Source of the DNA: Sabellastarte sp. h YS-2021
Lineage: Eukaryota; Annelida; Polychaeta; Sabellida; Sabellidae
Assembly (NCBI GenBank): GCA_964017235.1
Contig: OZ024929.1
Location: forward strand, 18,163,464 to 18,227,463
DNA length: 64,000 bases
Direction: 5' to 3'
Part shown: in pieces, positions 39,153-53,273 of the stretch
How positions within the stretch are numbered: the stretch's first letter is position 1
Layout: every line of letters begins with the position of its first letter
The notes under the pieces: model-generated
What the model was told of the DNA's origin: nothing
The model's database searches: none
The model's input: the letters and a program-made list of their open reading frames with translations, nothing else
Position numbers and translations under genes: made by a program

Positions 39153-42100
39153 ATGGAACAGAAGAGATACAATATGAGGTCTGGTAGAAGAGAAATATAT
39201 TTGCTGTTACAGCTTCAGATGTCTCAGGATGAGGTCACACAGTCATTGGGGTCTGATCGGACACCGGACAAGTATTTTTAACTACATTCCGATGTAGATA
39301 TAGATGAAATGGTACATGATCCAGCTTGAAATTTATCTGGAGCAGATTCCTCAGTGAATTTGGCTCATTTTACCAGGATTGTTAACCAGGGTCATGCTCC
39401 AGTCAGATCAAATCCCGTGAAATGGAAAATGATTGATGAAATCAAATAAATCAGTATTTTGACACAGCTTAATGCCATGGCTTACAAAGATTGATGATTT
39501 TGGCTTGGATTGTAAGAGAATCAGTGGGGCTTCAAAAATTAAAGTTAAATGTGATCAAAACATGGGGATGCTGTCAAATTTGGCAATTGTGTTTCCCCAG
39601 GGAGTATCCCTCCACCAACATCTCTTGGCAGGATGCTAGGGTTTAGCTAGGAGGTTCAGGCTAGATTAAGAGAACTTGCTGACAACCCCCATGAAGATAA
39701 TACCACAATAACATCTCAAAGGGGTGGTCCAGTTGACATATAATTCAACAATAGGGTCAAGTGGCCACATGAATTTGTGTAGGCTGGTCATAGTAAAGAG
39801 AGGGTGATGCACAATCAGTTTTACCCTGTCCAACTGATGGCTGGTTTATGTAGAACCTTGAGAGATGAGTCAGATACGAATATTAGGAGCAAACTGTTAC
39901 ATTATGTGATTTACCTACTTAAATGATGCTCAGGATTTCTTATGGGTCTCTGCAAAGGCAAGCCATGCTGTACTTTTGTGCAGGTGAACAGGGTGAACAG
40001 CATGAGATTGGCTCATTGTCTGACACAGGCAAAATAGACAGGATTTGTAGAGCTAATGTTCAGAGACATGCTCAAGCTCAAAATAATTACGTAAGAAAAA
40101 CTCAGGACAAAAGTCACACATGAAATGAAAAGGTGTTCTTTATAAGCATATCTGTTCTGCATGTTGGTTCACTGAGTCAAAAGCCTCCTCCCACTCTCAG
40201 ACTGATTGAATGCTACAAAAATCCATTAACATCCATTTCAGCCATAAAAGTGCTTACTGGTGATCCTACATATTGGAAGAAAATACCTGATATCACACAA
40301 GGACACTTATTAATAAAAGGGAGTGGCTCTCAAAATTTTCTTGGCCTTAGGATCCCAGCTTTAAATGTTGGGAAGTGGGGGACCAACTACTCATATTATT
40401 ATGAACAGCAACTTTTAGACCTTATTGAGTTTTAGTTTCCTTTGGATTTTGATAGGAATACAAAACTTTGTCTGACAGAGAATAATTATGCTTCTATCAA
40501 TTTTCCTAACATGTTAATGTTTATATCTCTAAACAAAATGAGTTTGGGGTCATGTTGACCCCTCCCCGCCTTGCGCAACAACCTTTTCCTATGCGTATCT
40601 CTCCATTCAAGACTATGAATTCATATGAAATGTGTGATCACGGATCTTAGTTGACCCAAGGGTTCTTTGGTCAATGATGGGATGGAAAATTATACATATA
40701 TCTGGGCCGCACAATTTTGGCTTCACTACCCTTCTGTAGATGATATTGTTCATATACTTATTACATTGGGCCCTACTACACAGATTTTCGAGATAGATAT
40801 CAGCAAGGCTTTTCAACATATTTGCATTGGCCTTTGGTGATATTTACCTATTGAGGACAATTTCAGAATCATAGTTATTATATCAATTTATCACTGCCAT
40901 TTGGTTTACGATAAGGTTCCTTTTTCTTTCAGAAACTCAGTGATGGGGTGCATTATATTATGAACAAAAATGGCCATAATGCCCTCTTAAATTATGTTGA
41001 TGATCTGATTTATTGTGGATTATCCTCCACAATTCATCAAGTTATCAATTTTTGCTCAACTTATAAGAAAAAGTAGGTTACAGCCACCAACAACAAAAAT
41101 GGTCTATTTAGGTATCTTATTTGATACTGTGAGTCACACTATTTCTATCCCTGATGACAAGTTGGCTGAAGTGGTTGAAATATTTGAATTATGGACAAGT
41201 TAACAGGCTGTTGCATGTTAGTGTGATAAACCTGCCAGGATTTCCGTAAATCCCATGCTTCATACTTAGACTTTAGGCTTCATAATTTAGACTTTAAAAA
41301 GGACCTGCACTGGTTTCTCACCTTCCTCAAATCTTATAATGGGGTCAGTATGTATGATATTTGGCGTACTCAAGACCAGGTTTTACTTGGATGCATCTCT
41401 AACGGGCCTAGGTGGGGCCTATAATGATTTGGTATATGCTCTTAGCATTCCACGTGGATTCCAGGCTTATGATGTTGTCCATCTGGAAATGGTTTACGTC
41501 ATTGTGGCCCTTTAACTTTGGGGCCAAATATGGGCCAATCACAGGGTTCACATACATGGTGATAATCTCGCTGTAGTTTATGTCCTTATTTCTGGTAAGG
41601 CTAGGGACAGCATCGTGCCAACTGTGCCAGGAATGTTTGGATGCTCACAACCTTATTTAATATTTCTTTTATAGTTACCCATATCCCAGGTATTGACGAT
41701 AGAGTGGTTGATTTGCTTTCTTTACAGGGTACTACATCTTGTTTAGCAAGTTATATGAATATATTTTTTGTCCCATTTGGACCCAAGTACATAGAGATCA
41801 TATGTTACTAAATCATGATATTTAAAAATAAGTAATTTGTTTATGAATATTCTTTTACTTTCTGTAATTTGTCTATTAGTATTTTTAACTCCTGGAGATG
41901 CCACAGCTAACCTGTTTACAACAGCATTCGAAAGATTGTGGATTGCTTTTAGACCTGCCTCTGTTTGCGACTAAACACCTATGTTTAAAAAGTTCTTGGC
42001 TCTATTCTTCCTGGTGAGCCTGTCGCTTCCCCAGGTTGCTACAGATCACATACTTGCCTTTATAGAGTATCTTCATCAATTAGGTTTACCAGCTTCTCAT

Positions 42101-42500
42101 ATCACACCTACATAACTGCCACCAGACACTATTCTCTTCAGAGACCAGACTATTCCCCTGTTTATCAAATCTTTGAAGATTAACAGACAAATTCAACCTT
42201 CTCTTCCTTTGCTTTTGGATCAGCAAATACTTGACTTGTGACCATTTTTCTTCCCCTCCTTTATTTAAAGCTTTGTATCTTTGTAGTTTTGTTTCATTTC
42301 TCAAATTGTCTAATGTGTTGCCACATGTTGCAAGCCAATTTAATACTTCTAGGCATATTTGTAGAGGATATGTTATTTTTTTCATCTAAATAGTGCTATT
42401 GTTGTGTTGAAATGATCTGAGACTTTGCAAGATAGAAGTAAAGTTATTACAATTGTTGTACCAAATTTGGGAGAGTGAAGTTATCGTACCCTCAGTTTGA
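39153..42500 (+). pseudogene. DIRS-type element h: gag, RT, RNase H, recombinase (all decayed)
   Basis: Gag starts at 39153 (MEQKRYNMRSGRREI) and continues in pieces (LRELADNPHEDNTTITSQRG; RVKWPHEFV near 39757; KAK..HAVLLC-like remains at 39950). Pol starts with the pre-RT block at 40330-40435 (LRIPALNVGKWGTNY). RT keeps an intact YVDD box at 40993-41004 (LLNYVDDLIYCGL), and the LGILFDTVSHTISIPDDKL segment follows at 41105. RNase H lies at about 41390-41710 in shifted frames. Recombinase pieces follow from 41930 to about 42500 (LFRDQTIPLFIKSLKI; KLSNVLPHVASQFNTSRHIC). Its catalytic C-terminus was not found. Frameshifts and stops run throughout. Confidence 0.8.
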
Positions 42501-42821
42501 GTTACAGCGACCTTGATGACTGGAGTGCTGTTGGATATGTTTATTGTATTCATCTGCACATGATTACTCAAGATTGCCACTTGTTAGGCTGTTATCTAAA
42601 GAAGTTTACCTGATATGCACTCGGTACTTATTCATGTGCTTACCAGGAAGATATTGCTTACTACTGAAGATATACTACCTTCAGATGTAATTAAAATGAC
42701 AGTGTCTCCACTTGTCTTGGATTGTCCTGTATTGGCTTTTTATGATCTGATGCACCATTGTAGAACTTTTCATCTTCCTGTATCCTAAGAATGGCAGCTG
42801 TTTGTGTCCCACAATTGCTGT

Positions 42822-42945
42822 TGTGACTTGGTTGGCTTGGAGTACTGATCTTTGTCACAGGACTACAGCTATGTTGACTTTGTTGCGACTTCGTTGGCTT
42901 GGAGTACTGATCTTTGTCACAAGACTGCAGCTATGTTGATTTGGT
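42822..42945. repeat. 62-bp tandem repeat, two units
   Basis: GACTT.GTTGGCTTGGAGTACTGATCTTTGTCACA.GACT.CAGCTATGTTGA twice. Confidence 0.9.
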
Positions 42946-44968
42946 TGCATCTGGATCTGCGATAACCGTACACGGGTTTTGCACTTTGTTGCCTTTTGAG
43001 GTCACTTTATTGAAAGGCAGAGAAATCATCTGGACTTTCAGTATACTATAGTTATAATCTGGAATGGATCTTCATTTGTGCATACCAAGGATAGCCACGT
43101 TGCTGCAACATTGGAACTTTATTCATGGGGAACTGTATTCCTTTCTGTTGACTGTTATCTAATTTACTATTTCATTTTACTTATGTGACACATTAGAGAC
43201 AGGCTGTTCAGTGATTTGTCTTCCTAGGACCTTCCCCCAGTAGTTTCAGCAACAAGCTGAGCCATTGGTTCACTGCATCTGCTACCTAAACAGTTGCAGG
43301 AACAGCTGGGCAGGCCCCCACAGTTGGTTTGTCATGGACACAAGAGATATTAAAATTAATTACTTACATTAATTACAGGCCTTTAGAATGACTGTTACAT
43401 GCCCATTTCTTGTGTTATATGCATGCTTATAATTAGTGTATTATTTTAATTAAATTCCCTATCCAACTTTAACACCTCTCCTTGACTCTACAGTGGAACT
43501 AGTTTACCTTGATTAATTGACAGGTTCTCTTTGGTTGTGGAATCTTCAGTGTTTTATTCTGCTTGCCCTTACATGCCCGTCTTACCAGTTGGTTTGCTTT
43601 CCAATTTGCTATGCAGATATATGGTTACAACTGGAACCTTCATCTTTGATTTATTTATTTCTTTGGATTGGCATATAAATATATTGGATCTTGAATCCAT
43701 GATTCAGCTTATTAGTAATTGAACTTTCATGCTTTCATATTGGTTTCTCATATAACCTTTACCGTTCGACCATTATTTGACCTTGGTTGAATCTTTTCCC
43801 CTTTTGTTGTTATTAAATTTTTACTTGTACAGCTTTCAACCTACGGAATGGATACTTATATGAGTACATTGTATCATTAAGTGTCTGTGATGTATGTTCA
43901 TAAAACATTTTAGTTGGAATTGTAGAATAATATAATAAATCAAATTTCTTTCTTTGAGCCCTAAGGGAAGTTGGAGAATTCTTCAAAATAAAAACCATTT
44001 TGTATGAACTGCTTGTGTGTTATTGCAATTGCAATCATTAGGACTGGACTGTGAACACCCCTTTTATCTTGGAACCTATCCTGACCCATCGGTACCAAAT
44101 GTATTGTCCCCAAGACTTATGACCCTGACATTTACGATTTCAACATGATCAGATATATTGGTGATATTATCCTTGACCCTCCTCATCTGTCAGCAATATA
44201 AAAACAACCAGGAGATGGTCAACATATGGCCTCCACATGCTGGGAATCAGTTTGGTCAAAGTTGAGTACAGAAGGTTCCTGACCTATATGTTCTAATCAA
44301 TTCGATTAGACCATTCTCTCGCAAGTTTTTTTTTCTGCACCGAAATATTAGAAAAATAACCATTTTATTCTTAAATTTGTGTTTTTGAGAAATTAATTTA
44401 CAAATTTGCTGCTTTTGTAAACATTTAAATTATTTCATTAGATATGTGTTCATGTTTTCTGTGTTCACTTACTGTTTACAATTTTATCAGAAAGGAATAA
44501 GTTTTGCAATGGAAAATGTTTCAACTACTTAAAAGTTTTAAAAATAATTTCCATGGCTGTAGAAAGCGTTATATTTTTAGCCATCTTTAACTTTGAAGTT
44601 GAAAAATATGTATGTGGTGGTTCTATTTCGAAAATAATTTGTGGTGTGTGTAACATTCAAGATCTGAAATCACTAGTTTTTACCCATTATCTCAACAAAA
44701 GGAGAGAACAACCTCCCTCCTGAAGTTTTAAGGAAGACCTCTGGCAAGGAGAATTTAAAGAAGATTTTAAGTGGACTTCACAAAGGAAAAAATGACCTTC
44801 CTTCACTAAAGGAGGTCCTTTCAAATGGAGGCTTTGTGAAACCGGGCCATGACCCTGTGCAGTTCAAAATTGGGACAAATTTTGATTATTTGACCATTCT
44901 CTCTCAAATTTTTTTTCAGTCAAAAACTGCCTCTCTCAGAAACCACTGTGTATGTGTCTCGATGTGAA
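42946..44968. other. No gene recognised
   Basis: AT-rich. A word near 44852 (CAGTTCAAAATTGGGACAAATTTTGATTATTTG) returns at about 46680, indicating a dispersed repeat shared by the two places. Confidence 0.4.
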
Positions 44969-45365
44969 ATTCTAATTGTACTTTTATAGCACTTAATCTC
45001 TATCTTAAAGACAGACCCTGAGGCGTGTCACACATATAAGTGGAGACCCGTAATGATTGACCAGAGACATATTAGTGGTCAATAGTATGACGAAAGCACA
45101 AGGAAAGACCAAAAACTATGGTGGGTAAGCTTTTGCAAAGATACACTTTAACTGCTTTCTGAACCAGGAGAGTAAAGTGGCTCAATGCAGATGTTTAGGC
45201 AGATCAGTCCAAATTTTCGGAGCGTCATATACACAGCTGAGACCAAAATGTTTAGTAGGCTTGCATACTGATGAGGAAACGTGACCTCAAGTACCACACC
45301 GTCCCATTGACTTCCACCACTATTGTACACAGTGTGTCTTAAAGGTTCAGTAATCGACGAAATTT
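44969..45365 (-). pseudogene. L2-like LINE 3' fragment
   Basis: Minus strand: HFGLSCVYDAPKIWTDLPKHLH, then LLSWFRKQLKCIFAKAYPP, ending near 45121. This aligns with the end of the ORF at 48.4 kb (FAFDAPTVWNTLPDVI ... FRKQLKTYLYTKAYPP). The 3' UTR ends in AGTGCTATAAAAGTAC and AATTAG. One stop and at least one frameshift. Confidence 0.75.
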
Positions 45366-46930
45366 AACATCCAATCTTCTCATGTGACAATTTCTCTCCT
45401 CTCAATTTTCACAGAAGGGTGTACAAAATAATTCACAAACCTATTGATTTAAACTGAAACACAGAAAAGATATATAAGCCATCAATAACTATAACTGAAA
45501 AGACCATTGACTGATTGATTGACTAATTGCATATATTTCATAAGAAACATACTTAAATATATATGCCATTAGATATTAAATATATTTTATACTGATTTAC
45601 ATGAATACCAATAGTAATATAGCAATTGGGTCTTGATAATTTCCTGGAAATCCTTCTGGTTTCTGCGAGGGTTTGTTTCCAGTAAAAGACTAACTAAACT
45701 TAACAGTGATGTGATGAGACTTATTGCAATAAGATTAGATTTATTGGTGCTATGCATCTTTTCCACTCCTATTTTGTCTGTTTTCGATCATAGTATCTCA
45801 AAGTTGTTAGGATCCAGGTCAAATTTTGGTTTATTACACTATTGTGGGATTGTCCAGTCTATTTTTAGCCAATCTTCCTGATAATTCATTATGGAGGTGT
45901 ATACAGATATACTGAAAGTGGCACATCTCCCAATCATAAAAGATCCTTAAATAATTCCTGGATCAAGATGGTGAGTCCCATCACCACCAAAATCAAATCA
46001 TCCGCTCCTTGCCTCATTATCAACATCTTTTTTCCTAAATTTTTAATCCATAATCCCTTTGAAGTTATTTTTCAAACAAAGAGACAAAAATACAGACTAG
46101 CACTGTCAACCATATTCTTCTTGTTGGAGATAATTACATCCACCATGGATGTATTATTTTCATGACCGTTTGCCTGTTTGTTTGTAAGCAGGATTATGCA
46201 AATACTGCTGGTTGTAACTTAATGAAAACCTCAGGACATGGATCTTAAATTTTGAAACTGATCTGAAGGATCACTTTCTGGATACGAACAAATCCAGATT
46301 TTCATATTTACTGGATTACACAAAAAACTACCGATGGAAACTTTATGAAAAATCAGAAAATGGGCCTCTGTATAACTTAGATCCCATTAAATTTTGAGAA
46401 TGATCTAAGCAACCAACTAGACACGAAATAAAAAAATCCAGACTTTCCCATTGACTTATAATTACATGCCTAATCAAAGGTCTGTGCTATCTGAGTCTTT
46501 TTGTTATATTTTGGTAATTTAAATCATGTACGACGGTACAAATTTACATGATTAGATTTTATTTTTGTTGTTGTTGAGATACATGTTGCTACACTTAGAC
46601 ACTAGAACAAATAAGGAATCTGTGTCTAAGTGGTGTAATGTTATTGTGGAGAGCTGTTGGAGTCGACCTCTGACCTTGTACAGTTCAAAATTGGCACAAA
46701 TTTTGATTATTTGGCCTCACCACAAAAGGGTGCCTCTCACTGGTGGATTTCTCATACTATGGTAAATTTGACATTCCTTTATTCATATACTCCAAAAGAA
46801 TGTTCACCAAAAATTTTGTTTTACATTACAAAATATTACATAAATCCATGTATTTTCTTTATGTTGTCATATTTTTTCACAAAATGTATCCCTTTTGCAA
46901 TGTATTACAGTTGATATAATGTTACACCTG
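45366..46930. other. No gene; repeat debris
   Basis: Includes a decayed copy (46166-46480) of the repeat seen in tubulin intron 3, with TTTGTTTGTAAGCAGGATTA and AATTTTGA.A.TGATCT words, and the 46675-46750 word shared with 44850. No coding sequence supported. Confidence 0.4.
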
Positions 46931-46943
46931 TATGTCTATAAAA

Positions 46944-47178
46944 GGGGGACCATGGTGGCAGAGTGGTAACACTCTCGCCTCCCACCTCTGAGGCCGGGGT
47001 TCGATTCCCGGCATGGCCTCAAGTGGGAAAGCTGGTAGTTGCTTGCCGTTGGTCGGCAGTTTACAGTACAGAACCGTAACGAACTCTAGGTACTGGTTTC
47101 CTCTGCCCTTCCAACTACCCGTCGTGATATGACCTGTACAGTGTTGAAAGCGATGTAAAACCCCAAATAAAATATAAA
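46944..47178 (+). mobile_element. SINE-A, full length, best preserved copy
   Basis: A box TGGCAGAGTGGTAACACT and B box GGTTCGATTCC are intact. The tail is GCGATGTAAAACCCCAAATA. The perfect 13-bp target duplication TATGTCTATAAAA is at 46931-46943 and 47179-47191. Intact Pol III boxes suggest recent activity of the family. Confidence 0.95.
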
Positions 47179-47191
47179 TATGTCTATAAAA

Positions 47192-48225
47192 ACATTTGCA
47201 CAGCATCTACGAGTATAATTTCTTCTGTAATATGTACCTTTATTCAAACAAATTTGTTTTTCCATAAGTGTGTGTAATTTTTGTGTGTTTTATAAATAAA
47301 ACATTTATATAAAAAGCATTATAATTTTTTTATTAACAATATTATCCAAATTGCCATTCCGTTAAAGATATTGATCTATTTTCCATTAAAGTATTCGTCT
47401 AAATCAATTTTCCATTATATGAGTGATGGGTCAGTGCCAACAGTATCTCTGTATCTGGACAATTTTAGCAGAATGTCATGGCATCACTTTACAACTGACT
47501 TTGCACTTGTTGCGTAAGTAAGAAAATCCACATTGCTATAAATAAAATTAGCACCAATAAGGATTTCATGTCGACGTTTTTCCAACTAACGCTGGGTAAG
47601 CAGTACCTTTTTTTTGAGCAAAAGGAAAACAACACATAAAAATATGAGATTCTTAAAAGATTAATATCTTCATGTATACATAAACCTCAACTATAAACTA
47701 ATAAGGGCTAAGGTTATGGTAACTCTTTTACCCAAGGTTTTCCTCATCTTGATAAACTTAAACCCAAGCTATAGGTGTAATGCTATAGTAGATTAAAAAG
47801 TAATGAATGTGATACTTGTTTAATAATGTAATAAATATATGTTTTTGTATCGCAGTAAATTATGTTGCTACCTGAAATATTCCCAAGTATTTGAGTCTGA
47901 CAATAACACTGTATAATTTGAATTTTTCAGTAGGCATTAATGTTAGCTGTTTAAACCAATGAACTTGGAATGTGAATTGTTAAGTCTGTATTAAACTTTG
48001 GATTCATCTCTCGAGTAGAATCTTCCCATTGGAGAAAATTTAATTCCAGTGAATTTTTTAAAACTGAAGTGTTAGTGAAATGTTCTTTTAGCTAAATTTT
48101 CTTCTTATACAGTATTTACAAATCATCCATCAATTTCATTAATTCGTGTACATGTTAAAGCACCCTTATTTGAATGTTACCTTTAAAAATGTTAAATTAA
48201 GGCGGGAACGGAATATAAATTCGGA
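47192..48225. other. No gene recognised
   Basis: AT-rich DNA with no readable protein or repeat structure. Confidence 0.4.
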
Positions 48226-48233
48226 ACAATATT

Positions 48234-50361
48234 CTAATTCTAATTCTAATTGGACTTTTATAGCGCTTAATCTCCCCAAACAAGAGGACTCTAAGGCGCA
48301 ACAAAACAAAAAGCAGTCAACAAAATTCTGTGTCCAGGGACATAACAGGGGTCGAACACCACGGAGAACGCCAGGAGGATGATTCAGGCTAGGGTGGATA
48401 TGCTTTGGTGTACAGGTAGGTTTTAAGCTGTTTTCTGAAGGAGGCCAGGGATGGAGAGGCACGAATCACATCAGGGAGAGTATTCCACACAGTAGGAGCA
48501 TCAAACGCAAAACTATTACCAAACTGTTTGACAGATTTATGAACAGAGGGGCAGAACTTTGGAATAACTAGGAAATTACCACCACTTTCACTGCGCCTGG
48601 TACTATAAGAACTGCTGTAGGAAGAAAGATGTGGTGAAAAATACCTGGGAAAACCTGTGTAAAGATACTTATAAACAAGTGTGACTGTCTTGAACACAAT
48701 GCGCTGTTCAACAGGAAGCCAATGCAGTTTCTTTAGCACTGGAGTTATGCTGGTGTATCGACTGGTGTTTGATACAATTCTAGCTGCACTATTTTGGATG
48801 CACTGTAATTTGTGTAGATTGAACTTGGACAGGCTCCTGAAAAGTGAGTTGCAGTAATCCAACCGACTACTAACAAGAGCGTTGGCTACAAGCACAGAAA
48901 CATCATGAGTAAGAAACCGCCTGACATGTCTGAAGTCACAGAGTTTAACAAAACAACTTTTGCAGACATTCTGAACATGCTTGGACAAAGAGAAATCTGA
49001 ATCAAGCCACACACCCAGATTTTTTACTGAATCTGCAGGGCAGAGTGAGTTGCCCAGGATATCAATTGGAAAACATGCTTTCAACTTATCCCTTTGTCTC
49101 TTCGAACCAAAGATGATAAACTCAGTCTTATCAGGATTCAGTTTGAGCTTACTAGTTGTCATCCACTCTTTAACATCATTTAGGCACTTATTTAGCTTTT
49201 CAAAGGCAGTAGATGCATTCTTCTGGGATAAATGTATATAAAGTTGGCTATCATCTGCATAGAAATGAAACTTTATTCCATTATGTTTACTGATAATGGA
49301 ACTGAGGGGGGTAGTGTACAATGAGAACAACCAAGGACCCAGGACAGAACCTTGGGGAACACCAAATAGGAGTTTACAAACATCTGACAAAGTAGAACCA
49401 ATTTTTACTGATTGGTAACGGTCCATTAGGTAGGATGTGAACCATTTCAGAACGGAGCCACTGACCCCAAACCAGTTTTGGAGGCAACCCAGAAGAGTAG
49501 AGTGATCAATGGTGTCGAAGGCAGCAGACAAGTCAAGCAATACCAAGGCAGTGGATTCACCTCTTGACAATGATAAGTGAACCTCATTTTTTATGTAGAG
49601 AAGAGCAGTCTCAGTTGAATGGCCCGCCTTATATGCCGACTGGTACGGGTTGTCTAAGTTATTGGCATTAATATGTTCTAACAGCTGCTTAGCAACCACA
49701 CGTTCTACCAATTTAGATATAAAACTGAGACCTGATACAGGGCGATAATTCTTAAGGTCATTTGAGGGAAGATTTGGCTTTTTAATAAGTGGAGTGACCA
49801 CAGCAGATTTGAAGGCATCAGGAACGCATCCCTCCATGAGTGAGCAGTTGACCAGCTTTGTAAGGGATGGTAGCAATATATCAATGCATTCCTTAATCAG
49901 GAATGTCGGCAGAGGGTCCAACAGGCATGATTTTGTTGGTGATGCTTTAATTATTTTATCAACAGCATCTTCAGAAACTTGCCTAAAGACAGTAATTTGG
50001 GGAGGATCTGAAGGAGGGTTAACATCATATTCAGTGCCAGAAGAAGCAAAATTATCTCTAATCTTCTTGATTTTGTTGGTGAAGAAGGAGGCAAACTGGT
50101 CAGCCAATGACTTTTCGGACTCATGAGATGGAAGTGTGGCATCAGAAACCCTGTTCAGGGTCTTATGCAGCTCACGCCAAAGTTTTCGAGAGTCATGACT
50201 ATTGTCTGAGATCAGTTTGCTATAGTAGTCTGATTTATCTTTATTTACAAGTGCATTGCACCGAGCAATCTGGCGACGAAGCCTACTCCTGTTAAGTGTA
50301 CTTTTAGCCCTACGCCAGGTTCTCTCAAATTGGCGCCTAAGGGACTTTGCACGTCGATATT
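48234..50361 (-). mobile_element. CR1/L2-like LINE, 5'-truncated, RT open reading frame intact
   Basis: The minus frame is open from about 50359 (no stop before 48391-48389), roughly 650 codons. It begins with a basic segment (WRRAKSTLNRSRLRRQIARC), so the endonuclease domain is missing through 5' truncation. RT blocks: SGLSFISKLVERVVAKQLLE, QSAYKAGHSTETALLY, LVLLDLSAAFDTIDHSTLL (motif A), GVPQGSVLGPWLF (motif B) and FYADDSQLY (motif C). The typical L2-type C-terminus follows (LKKLHWLPVEQRIVFKTV ... TVWNTLPDVIR). The 3' UTR has GCGCTATAAAAGTCC before an (AATTAG)n tail. Target duplication ACAATATT at 48226-48233 and 50362-50369. All catalytic residues are present, so this is a young copy. Confidence 0.92.
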
Positions 50362-50369
50362 ACAATATT

Positions 50370-51539
50370 TCATATTAATTAAAAAATGAACAATATAACT
50401 AAAGATCTTTATACATTAAACTGATCTGGTACAATACATTCACATAGAAGTTCTCTTCAAGCTGAAGAAAATGACTGAAAAAAATCAAAATTGATCCAGT
50501 GATTTTTTTTAAATGTCATGATCATTATAAGTGGATATCTCTTGTATTTAATTTATTAACTGTTGTCTTGTATTAAGTCGTCAATGTTAAATATAGGGAT
50601 AGAAACTATAACACATTTTTATCAACCTCATTTAGGTATAAGTACTTTTAATAAGTTTTTTCTTTATACATTTTTACAATTATTTACTGCGTCTGTATAA
50701 AAGTGTAAACTTTGTTAAGTTATTTGTTTGTCAACTAGCAATAAAAGCTGATAGGTTCTGATAGTGTAGTAAAAGTGTAATTTTAAATCTATATCAAGTA
50801 GAAACTGGCCTTCTGCATTATTAAAATTACTAAGGAGTTTTTAAAATTCAAAACAAGCTGCATTTTTCAAACAAAAACCTTATTACCTACAGCTGTCAGA
50901 CTTAAAATTTCAAGCACACTCACAGTGGAATTAACCTTTCAGCAAGAGTGTTAGAGCATAACTGTATGTTCTTCTTGCCTTATGTTATGGTTACTCAATC
51001 TTGTAACTTCTGTGGGCTTTTATTAATCTTAGTGGAGGGAGGGACTTTATTTACCACTCCTCATCACTATGTTCCTCCACCCTTGTGGAATTTCTTTCCT
51101 CAATGAAGACATTTCAACTTAAATTTTAAACTTAAACTTAAAGTAATATTATCAACCTGAACTTATGGCCACCTTATTTATTTAAAAGCAATCTTTCTAA
51201 ATTTAAGGTGACCTTTAGTTTACCTTCCTCTTCCACCCTATTGTACATTATGTTTTACAGCAAAGTTTCTTTAGGTGGCCTTAGGGTGTTTAATAATTTA
51301 CTCTTAAACATATAAAAATTGCAAATGAAAATAGAATTTGGATATTTATATGTTATTGTTAATATAATACCTATATTTCCCCATCGAATTGTTTTACTGA
51401 CAAGCCAACTGCGCAGACTCTACAAAACATGAAATTTTGTTGCAAACTTTTGCAATTAATTCCATTTTCATTTGAATGGAAACATGGATATTTAATATAA
51501 ATTAGCCAACACTACTATAAAGTAAGAAAACATTAGCTC
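50370..51539. other. No gene recognised
   Basis: AT-rich. CCACCTTATT...AAGGTGACCTTT words near 51165-51215 and GGTGGCCTTAGG at 51273 recall the GGTCACCT MITE family, but no complete element is visible. Confidence 0.4.
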
Positions 51540-52720
51540 CTCTGCTTCCTGTATGTTGAATCTTGGCCAGCAAATATCCTGTATACTGGCTTTTGTCTGG
51601 CAACAAATACTTAGGAACAAATAATTCATAGAATAGAGTATTTAGGGACTGGGTTCAGATTAATGGTCTCAAAATACATATCTAAAGAGGACGCTCCTAT
51701 CAAATCTAAAATTCTACAGGCATCAAACAGATTAGATCCTTTACAAGCCCTAATAACATTTAACAAATGGTGGACCTTGATTAAGTAGAATTCTTACAAA
51801 AAAACTCAGTTTGTATCAGCTAGATACCATTATCGGTTATAATATCACACATTTCCAAGACACATGGCTGCTCTAAAGATGCTTTCCATATTGGGGCTTT
51901 GTTGCTCCTGTCAATCTGTGTGTAAGCAAAACTTGCGAGGTTGATGAAATTACTAATTATTGCATAATGCAAGCATCTAATCCAATTAAAAGGTGTTACA
52001 CAGAAGCTATAGATCTAGACCCTGAGCACACCCTGGCCACAACTCCAATTTTAGCTATCCATGGAGTATACGTCCAATTCTATGATTCAGCGAATTTTGT
52101 GAGCAGATATTGGACTTGTGACTTATGAGCTGATATGTAAATTCTTTGAATAATTCAGTAATAAAGATCAACCATATAATCTATGTTTAAAACCTGCAAA
52201 AACTGTGTTATTACAAAGTGTATACAGGGCTTTGGGTTTAAGATTTTTTTCATTCGAGCATTTTGGTTTAGGTGTTGTGTTTGATTTCTAGACAGCTCAG
52301 GGGGGTGAGATAAGCATTTCTATTTATCTGTTATTTGGAAACCCTAAAATTTTTGATTGGCAAATATAATATTTTTGGCTTAGGGGAGATGTTTTGGGGA
52401 AATGTCATTGCAACTTGAGCCAAAATGCAGCTTAGAGGCAGTTACTGATTCGTTTGTTAGTTTGGCAGCATTTGGCAGAAAATCTACAAACAAGATGGAT
52501 AAAATGGGTAGCCAATCTTAGTCACTGTTACAAAATAAAGTATTGTTGAGCAGTTATGCCAAAGTTTCCCATAGAAATTGCATTAACTCTTCGCAAAAAG
52601 CCCCCAGAAGCTAAATGACAATTATAATGAGGGTCTACCAAATTTTACTTAACTTGTGCTTATGCCAAAGCATCTTTTAATGAAAAGAAGACCACTCATA
52701 ATTTAAACATAAGTGCAAAT
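51540..52720. repeat. Dispersed repeat R1, copy 2
   Basis: Collinear with 21700-22780 (see there). Here it lies in the same orientation and is flanked by unrelated DNA, which supports a real element rather than local duplication. Confidence 0.65.
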
Positions 52721-53273
52721 AAGGATTTTCTCTTGTTTAAAGCCCAAAGTCGAGGGGTCAAAGAGCATTTGAGAACCTTCATTCCTCTGTCAATAGTGAT
52801 GTTAAAATAAACAAACTAATGTTGCATGGCAAGTGCATTGTAATGTACACCTATCTCAGATAATTAACAACTGCCGTGTACAGAAGGACTTATGTGGAAA
52901 TCTGTTGTTGAAAATTTAAATAAAGTTTGTGTACTTTAAAACAGTAAAAAACTGCACCAAGTAACAAAATTCCTTTAGAACTTATGCCCTTTTAGTCTGG
53001 AAGGGAGAGTTTATTAGTGCTGTCAAAGGTGATATGTTATATCCCAATAAGCTGTGGTGTTTGTTGATATTTGTATATAAAGACTTCAAATGTATGATCT
53101 TTGTAATTTGAGGAGATTTTCATCCCGGATCGAAAACTTGCCATCTTTAAGCTGTGCCAAGAGTTTCAGCTAAGACGTAAGACCTTCAGTGAACCCAGTC
53201 CCAGATAGCATAAAGTCTATTCATATATGTTCTGCTATATTATCAATGTGGGATCAATATTGCACCCAGACTA

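Noticed and set aside
46922-47206. 94-codon minus frame
   Set aside because: It is the antisense translation of a SINE-A copy; the same text appears at 14390 and 20405.
49794-50126. Plus frame opposite the LINE
   Set aside because: Antisense shadow of the L2-like RT open frame.
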